From contig CAZOJL010000067.1 in NCBI GenBank assembly GCA_964580075.1, forward strand, positions 1-17,535: a stretch of 17,535 bases of DNA, read 5' to 3'. The position numbers and the translations under genes were made by a program. The DNA is from VGWG01 sp964580075. Its GTDB lineage: Bacteria; Verrucomicrobiota; Kiritimatiellia; RFP12; JAAYNR01. Each line of letters begins with the position of its first letter. The first letter of the stretch is position 1. Below the pieces are notes generated by a model that worked only from the letters and a program-made list of their open reading frames with translations, had not been told where the DNA came from and did no database searches. Shown here piece by piece: positions 13,760 to 17,535 of this stretch.

Positions 13760-15514
13760 TTACGGGAGTTCGGGGAGCGGCTGGCGACCGGCGGGTTCGA
13801 GCCAGGCGCGGGCTTGCTCCAGGCCCCGGGCAGCCGCTTCGGCGATCCATCTGCGGCCCTGTTCCTCGTCCCGGACGGTTCCCACGCCCTGGACGGTCAG
13901 CACGCCCAGCATAAAGAGACCTTCGGGGTTGCCACGCTCAGCCGATTGGCGATACCAGTTGACGGCTTTGACCCGGTCTTGATCCACGCCGAGGCCGCGG
14001 GCGTACATCCATCCGATGTTGCATTGCGCGCCGGCATCTCCCTGTTCGGCAGCAAGCTGGTACCACTTGGCGGCTTCGGCATCATTGCGCGGCACGCCGC
14101 GGCCGACCGCATGCATGCCGCCCAGATTTCGCTGGGCGGCGGCAAAGCCTTTTTCGGCCGCCAGCCGGTACCAGCGCACCGCTTCGACGTCGTCCTGCAT
14201 TACGCCCTTGCCTGTCATGTAAAGATAACCCAGGTTGAACTGCGCCAGCGTGTCGTCCTGGGCGGCGGCGGCCTGAAACAGCGTGGCGGCGCGGGGTTCA
14301 TCGCGTGTGACGCCGCGGCCGGTCATCAGGAGCAGCGCGAGGTTGCACTGCGCCAGGGCGCTCCCGTGTTCGGCGGCGAGGCGATACCACGCCACCGCCT
14401 CGGCGTCGGCGGTCTCACCCCTGTCGCCATCCAGCAGCAGCCCTGCCAGACTGCATTGGGCCGGAACGCTTCCCTGCCGGGCGGCAAGGCGGTACCACGT
14501 CACCGCCTCGTCTCGGTCCTGTGGGACTCCTCCGAATCCCTGATGGTAGATCCATGCCAGGTTGTTTTGTGCCTGCAAACGGCCGCGTTCCGCCGCGTCG
14601 CGGTACCAGCGGAGCGCCACGGCCATATCGCGCTCGACGCCGATACCGGCCTCATAACAGCGGGCGGCCAGGAACGCCGCCGTGCGAGACCCCCGACCGG
14701 CGCGTCGGAGCACACCGGGCCAGCCCTCCACGCGGTAACGGATGAACGTATCCGGCGCCTCTTCCAGCGTGGGGTCATCACGGCTGTAAAGCACCACCGC
14801 GCATTGGCACAGCGGGTCACCGCCGCGCGCGCCGCGTCGGATCTGGGTCGCGTCGGCTTTGCGCTCGGCGAGGCGTGCGGGTTCATGTTGCAGCGCCACG
14901 TAGCGGTCGACGAGGGTGTCGATCCCCTGGATGGCGCGATCGCGCAACGCGGCCGCGTGGGTGTTGGCGGGTTCGTATTTCAGAACCGATGCCGTGGCAG
15001 CCGCGGTGGCAATCCAGTCACCGCGCTCGGACGCACGGTCGGCGAGTCGCAGGAGGGCGTCGAGGTTCTTGCGGCGTTCTGCCTGACGGGCCTCGCGGAC
15101 CACGTATCCGGCGTCCTCGGTCTCGGCCAGCCCCAAGTCATTCAACTCTTCTTTCGCCTCTCCCGCCACGAGGCGCGCCCTGGCCGCCGCCACGCGCGCG
15201 GCTTGGCGCGACAAGACGCCGTCGCCGGCCGAAAGGGGCATCAGATCGGTGGGGGATGCGGGGGTCGGCTCCAACGGCGGGAGCGCTGCCAAAGCCCGTT
15301 CGGCGGTGGCGATGGACGCCTGGTCGTCGTCGGCAAGGGCGTTGGCGTGGGGGACGGGCGAATCGGGTTCGGGCCGGTCTTCAAAGCGTCCCCGCCACAA
15401 TCCCCAGCCGCCGGCCCCGACAGCCATCGCAATCAACAGCCACCGGATCAACCGGCCCCGTGCCGCCGGCGTTACCGCCTGCACGTTTCTATTACCAGAC
15501 GTGTGTTGTGACAT
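13760..15514 (-). CDS. Membrane-anchored Sel1-repeat protein
   Basis: A 584-aa protein. After a short cytoplasmic stretch (MSQHTSGNRN), residues about 20-39 form a transmembrane helix (RWLLIAMAVGAGGWGLW). An Ala/Pro-rich linker and a helical charged region follow. About eight Sel1/TPR-like repeats of 36 residues occupy 277-564, with the recurring pattern A-Q-x-N-L-G-x-x-Y-x-x-G-x-G-V-x-x-D-x-x-x-A-x-x-W-Y. Sel1 repeats form solenoids for protein-protein contacts, so a periplasmic scaffold or adaptor role is inferred; partners are unknown. Start is uncertain: ATG 15514 lies just before the helix, while ATG 15586 falls almost on the predicted transcription start. A longer frame to 15715 runs into the repeat element and is rejected. 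Confidence 0.88.
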   Translation of the reverse strand: MSQHTSGNRNVQAVTPAARGRLIRWLLIAMAVGAGGWGLWRGRFEDRPEPDSPVPHANALADDDQASIATAERALAALPPLEPTPASPTDLMPLSAGDGVLSRQAARVAAARARLVAGEAKEELNDLGLAETEDAGYVVREARQAERRKNLDALLRLADRASERGDWIATAAATASVLKYEPANTHAAALRDRAIQGIDTLVDRYVALQHEPARLAERKADATQIRRGARGGDPLCQCAVVLYSRDDPTLEEAPDTFIRYRVEGWPGVLRRAGRGSRTAAFLAARCYEAGIGVERDMAVALRWYRDAAERGRLQAQNNLAWIYHQGFGGVPQDRDEAVTWYRLAARQGSVPAQCSLAGLLLDGDRGETADAEAVAWYRLAAEHGSALAQCNLALLLMTGRGVTRDEPRAATLFQAAAAQDDTLAQFNLGYLYMTGKGVMQDDVEAVRWYRLAAEKGFAAAQRNLGGMHAVGRGVPRNDAEAAKWYQLAAEQGDAGAQCNIGWMYARGLGVDQDRVKAVNWYRQSAERGNPEGLFMLGVLTVQGVGTVRDEEQGRRWIAEAAARGLEQARAWLEPAGRQPLPELP

Positions 15515-15598
15515 GAGCTTAGCCAGCGTCACGCGGCACGCCCGGCGCCCCACGGTAGCGTCTCCACGAGGTGCACGGACGTCCATCGAATGCCCGCC

Positions 15599-15627
15599 AT
15601 TATCGCGGAGGGGGTGAAAATAGTCAA
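15599..15627 (-). promoter_or_regulatory. Sigma-70 promoter of the Sel1-repeat gene
   Basis: On the minus strand, TTGACT (15627-15622), a 17-nt spacer and GATAAT (15604-15599). An AT-rich stretch just upstream (TATTATATT) could act as an UP element. Start predicted near 15592, which gives a leader of about 78 nt if translation begins at 15514. Confidence 0.7.
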
Positions 15628-15668
15628 AATATAATATCAGCTTGATGCAGTTGGCGAAGGATTGCCAA

Positions 15669-15777
15669 GGGACGGACTTTCCTTTCCTTTTTCCTGCCGG
15701 AAAATGGTCACTCATGGGGTCATTTCCTTACTCTTTCCGGCCTGTGGGCAGGCCGGCTCCAGGCTGGCGCCGGGACC
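15669..15777. repeat. Intergenic hairpin element, copy 1
   Basis: A ~109-bp unit starting GGGACGGACTTTCCTTTCC, repeated 131 bp downstream with about six substitutions. It contains two stem-loops: TTTTCC/GGAAAA (15689-15704, loop TGCC) and a perfect 8-bp CCGGCCTG/CAGGCCGG (15737-15756, loop TGGG). No open frame is shared in register between copies, so it is taken as non-coding. Likely a genome-interspersed element; its family is not recognised. Confidence 0.8.
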
Positions 15778-15799
15778 GTGAGTTCTGGGGGGTTTCCGG

Positions 15800-15908
15800 G
15801 GGACGGACTTTCCTTTCCTTTTTTCTGCCGGAAAATGGTCATTCATGGGGTCGTTTCCTTGCTCTTTCCGGCCTGAGGGCAGGCCGGCTCCAGGCTGGCG
15901 CCGCGACC
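15800..15908. repeat. Intergenic hairpin element, copy 2
   Basis: Second copy of the unit at 15669. Hairpins sit at 15820-15835 (TTTTTC/GGAAAA, one G-U pair in the + strand RNA) and 15868-15887 (same 8-bp stem, loop AGGG). Copies are separated by about 22 bp and face the same way. Confidence 0.8.
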
Positions 15909-15952
15909 GGACGTCCTGTCCCTGCGCGATCGGATTTGGCCTGCTGCGCCCC

Positions 15953-15966
15953 GGCTCGTAAGAGCC
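15953..15966. repeat. Short inverted repeat
   Basis: GGCTC (15953-15957) and GAGCC (15962-15966) pair perfectly around GTAA. It lies between repeat copy 2 and the small basic protein promoter. Function unknown. Confidence 0.4.
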
Positions 15967-15976
15967 TAAACTCTCT

Positions 15977-16001
15977 GGATCCATGATCCTAAAAGGATCA
16001 T
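15977..16001. promoter_or_regulatory. GGATC-box inverted repeats upstream of the small basic protein promoter
   Basis: ATGATCCT (15983-15990) and AGGATCAT (15994-16001) form a perfect 8-bp inverted repeat with a 3-nt centre. Another GGATC at 15977-15981 pairs alternatively with GATCC at 15985-15989. The right edge is 13 bp from the -35 box, so it may be a protein-binding operator or an upstream-facing terminator; the sequence alone does not decide. Confidence 0.4.
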
Positions 16002-16014
16002 CACATCTTTCAGG

Positions 16015-16042
16015 TTGCCAATTGCCGGAAGGATGGTATCAT
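16015..16042 (+). promoter_or_regulatory. Sigma-70 promoter of the small basic protein gene
   Basis: TTGCCA (16015-16020), a 16-nt spacer and TATCAT (16037-16042); each hexamer matches consensus at five of six positions. The start site is near 16049, with a leader of about 39 nt carrying AAGGAG. Confidence 0.6.
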
Positions 16043-16087
16043 AAGCGCCGTTCACAAACAGATCAGGTTTAAGGAGAAAGCAGAGCG

Positions 16088-16243
16088 ATGAGCCAGCATA
16101 CCAGTCTCAGGGGTTCCGGAAAGATCACCGCCAAGCGCAACGTTCTCAAGCGTTTCGAGCGCGTGAACGTCCTCAAAGAGCGCGGCCAGTGGAAAGCGGG
16201 CGACCGCGGGCTCGGCTTGCGCAAGACCAAGCCGTCCGTGTAA
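16088..16243 (+). CDS. Small basic protein (Chlamydiae/Verrucomicrobia-type)
   Basis: A 51-aa protein too short for many gene callers. It begins MSQHTSLRGSGKITAKRNVL, continues KRFERVNVLKERGQWKAGD, and ends with RGLGLRKTKPSV. The S-L-(R/K)...R-N-V-L-x-R-x-E-R-x-x-x-L-x-x-x-G-x-W-x-x-G-D pattern matches, from memory, a small basic protein family conserved across Verrucomicrobia and relatives (I believe TIGR04137; not checked). It has about 14 K/R against few acids, so RNA or ribosome contact is plausible, but no function is established. SD AAGGAG (16071-16076) lies 11 nt before the ATG, with a good promoter upstream. The TAA is followed by an in-phase TAG. Confidence 0.85.
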   Translation: MSQHTSLRGSGKITAKRNVLKRFERVNVLKERGQWKAGDRGLGLRKTKPSV

Positions 16244-16325
16244 TAGAAATACGGTTTAGATCGTGGGACGTTCGGACTGCCCGTCTGTCGTCCGTCGTCC
16301 ATGCCGATCGGTCGGGAGGTGTCAG

Positions 16326-17528
16326 GTGGCAAACCTCTTGCAGTCCGTGTCTTGCACCCCTGCAACCGCTTCCGCTCCCGCCCCCAGCACGCGCGTCTCT
16401 TTTGCCCGTTGCCGGGGATACGATCCCGAAATTCTGTCGGGTGCGCTGGAACGGGTGCTCGCGCCGCTGGGCGGGATGGGGGCGTTCGTCCACCCCGGTT
16501 GCCGTGTGCTCGTCAAACCCAACCTTCTGACGGATCGGCCGCCCGAGGCGGCCGTCACGACCCATCCTGAACTGGTGCGCCAGGCGATTCGGCTGCTCAA
16601 GGCCGCCGGCGCGGCGGTCGTGGTGGCCGACAGTCCGGCTTTTGCCACACGGGTGGAACAGGTCTGGCGGATCACGGGCATTCAGGCCGTTTGCGCGGAA
16701 GAGGGCGTTCCCCTGCTCAGCATTGAGGCGGCGCCGCTGACCACGCTCACCCGGGATGGCTGCACATTTGCCGTCAGCAACCTCGCGCTCCACGCCGATC
16801 TGATCGTCAATCTGCCCAAGATCAAGAGCCACAGTCTGACGCTCCTCACGGCGGCCGTCAAAAATTTCTACGGCGTCATTCCCGGCCACCTGAAGACGGA
16901 ACTTCACAAGACCTATTCCCGGCCGAACGCGTTCGGCGGGCTGGTGCGTGCGGTGTGCCTCGCGATGCCGGCCTCGATCACCATCGCCGACGGCGTGTTG
17001 GCCATGGAGGGTGAAGGTCCCTCGTCGGGTACGCCGATTTCCTTGAACCTCCTCGCGGCTTCGGCAGACCCCTTTGCGCTTGATCTCGCGCTGTGCGATG
17101 TGCTGCGGATCAATCCCGAGCGCGTTCCCTACCTGGCTGGGTTGTCGCACGCGGCCGCTTACACCGCCCGCGTGTGGCATGGCGACAGCCCGGAGGTGGC
17201 GCATTTCCGGTTGCCTCGTAACACGTCGCGGCTGGCGTTGACCCTGCTGCCCGGGGGTCTGGTGCGGCTGGTAGGCAGCCTCATCTGGTTCCGCCCGATC
17301 TTCGGATCGACATGCGTCCGCTGCGGCAAATGTGTCACGGCCTGTCCCGTGCACGCCTTGGCATTAGGGACGGGCGCGCGGCCGGCGTTGAAAGGTTCCG
17401 CTTGTATCGGGTGCTGTTGTTGCCACGAGGTTTGTCCTGCACGCGCCATCACCATCTGCCCGAGCCCGATGATCCGGATGGCGCGCGCGTGTGCGCACCT
17501 GACACGCGGCCGGGATGGGAAGGCCTGA
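16326..17528 (+). CDS. DUF362 domain protein with two 4Fe-4S ferredoxin motifs
   Basis: A 400-aa protein. The N-terminal and central part carries DUF362 signatures: GCRVLVKPNLL (59-68), TTHPELVRQAI, a V-V-V-A-D-S-P strand, LPKIKSHSLT, and AVKNFYGVIPG. The C-terminus has two ferredoxin motifs, CVRCGKCVTACP (330-341) and CIGCCCCHEVCP (360-371), each fitting C-x2-C-x2-C-x3-C-P for a [4Fe-4S] cluster. The second has two extra cysteines in its middle. DUF362 proteins are presumed redox or iron-sulfur proteins of unknown reaction, common in anaerobes. The GTG start is set by GGGAGG (16314-16319) at 6-nt spacing; the frame extends upstream to 16263 without a better start. It follows the small basic protein by 82 bp. 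No other redox partner is in the window. Confidence 0.9.
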   Translation: MANLLQSVSCTPATASAPAPSTRVSFARCRGYDPEILSGALERVLAPLGGMGAFVHPGCRVLVKPNLLTDRPPEAAVTTHPELVRQAIRLLKAAGAAVVVADSPAFATRVEQVWRITGIQAVCAEEGVPLLSIEAAPLTTLTRDGCTFAVSNLALHADLIVNLPKIKSHSLTLLTAAVKNFYGVIPGHLKTELHKTYSRPNAFGGLVRAVCLAMPASITIADGVLAMEGEGPSSGTPISLNLLAASADPFALDLALCDVLRINPERVPYLAGLSHAAAYTARVWHGDSPEVAHFRLPRNTSRLALTLLPGGLVRLVGSLIWFRPIFGSTCVRCGKCVTACPVHALALGTGARPALKGSACIGCCCCHEVCPARAITICPSPMIRMARACAHLTRGRDGKA

Positions 17529-17535
17529 TTCATGC

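Noticed and set aside
13814..15511. 565-codon plus-strand frame opposite the Sel1-repeat gene
   Set aside because: Antisense shadow; the apparent internal repetition mirrors the Sel1 repeats on the other strand.
15669..15908. CRISPR array
   Set aside because: Only two ~109-bp copies with a 22-bp gap; unit and spacer sizes do not fit, and no cas genes are present.
15712..15984. 90-codon minus-strand frame with a repeated M-x-D-H-F-P-A-x-K-R-K-G-K-S-V-P peptide
   Set aside because: The peptide recurs only because the frame crosses the duplicated DNA element; the 131-bp offset is not a multiple of three, so the copies are read in different frames. Treated as non-coding repeat.
1..17535. tRNA or rRNA genes
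   Set aside because: No cloverleaf-like or rRNA-like sequence was recognised by eye on either strand; a covariance scan was not possible.

Overview
The window looks like chromosomal DNA from a GC-rich bacterium of the PVC superphylum, most likely Kiritimatiellota/Verrucomicrobiota/Lentisphaerota. The evidence is a pseudopilin of the type these phyla carry in many copies (1-741), a tiny Lys/Arg-rich protein resembling the Chlamydiae/Verrucomicrobia 'small basic protein' family (16088-16243), and a primary sigma factor with a lysine-rich N-terminal tail. No search was run, so the phylum is an inference. Coding regions are GC-rich, with long spurious antisense ORFs. AG-rich Shine-Dalgarno (SD) sites set most starts, and several promoters match the sigma-70 consensus.

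Layout. Plus strand, 1-7695: a pseudopilin cut by the window edge; rpoD; a short protein joining a membrane helix to an RNA-recognition motif; a DEDDh-type exonuclease; glgP (glycogen phosphorylase); and a secreted stand-alone DsbD N-terminal-like domain. Minus strand, 7725-10948: serC with its own consensus promoter, a 2-hydroxyacyl-CoA dehydratase/BcrC-type Fe-S protein, and an exported protein-isoaspartate methyltransferase. The 400-bp gap 10949-11350 holds a decayed HNH-endonuclease tail followed by an attC-like imperfect palindrome. Minus strand, 11351-15514: era, a TP0108-type phosphofructokinase (start and stop codons overlap as ATGA with era), and a membrane-anchored Sel1-repeat protein. 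The 570-bp gap 15515-16087 carries two diverged copies of a ~109-bp hairpin element, further inverted repeats and two divergent promoters. Plus strand, 16088-17528: the small basic protein and a DUF362/ferredoxin protein.

Functions. Most genes are housekeeping: transcription (RpoD), glycogen breakdown feeding glycolysis (GlgP, Pfk), serine synthesis (SerC) and ribosome assembly (Era). Several proteins act outside the cytoplasm or at the membrane: the pseudopilin, DsbD-N, exported Pcm, the Sel1 protein and the tethered RRM protein. Two iron-sulfur proteins (2-hydroxyacyl-CoA dehydratase-like and DUF362/ferredoxin) fit an anaerobic or microaerobic lifestyle, though that is inference. No complete undescribed multi-gene system is evident. 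The best candidates for novelty are the membrane-tethered RRM protein, the charge-segregated sigma-factor tail, the HNH/attC-like relic and the duplicated intergenic element.
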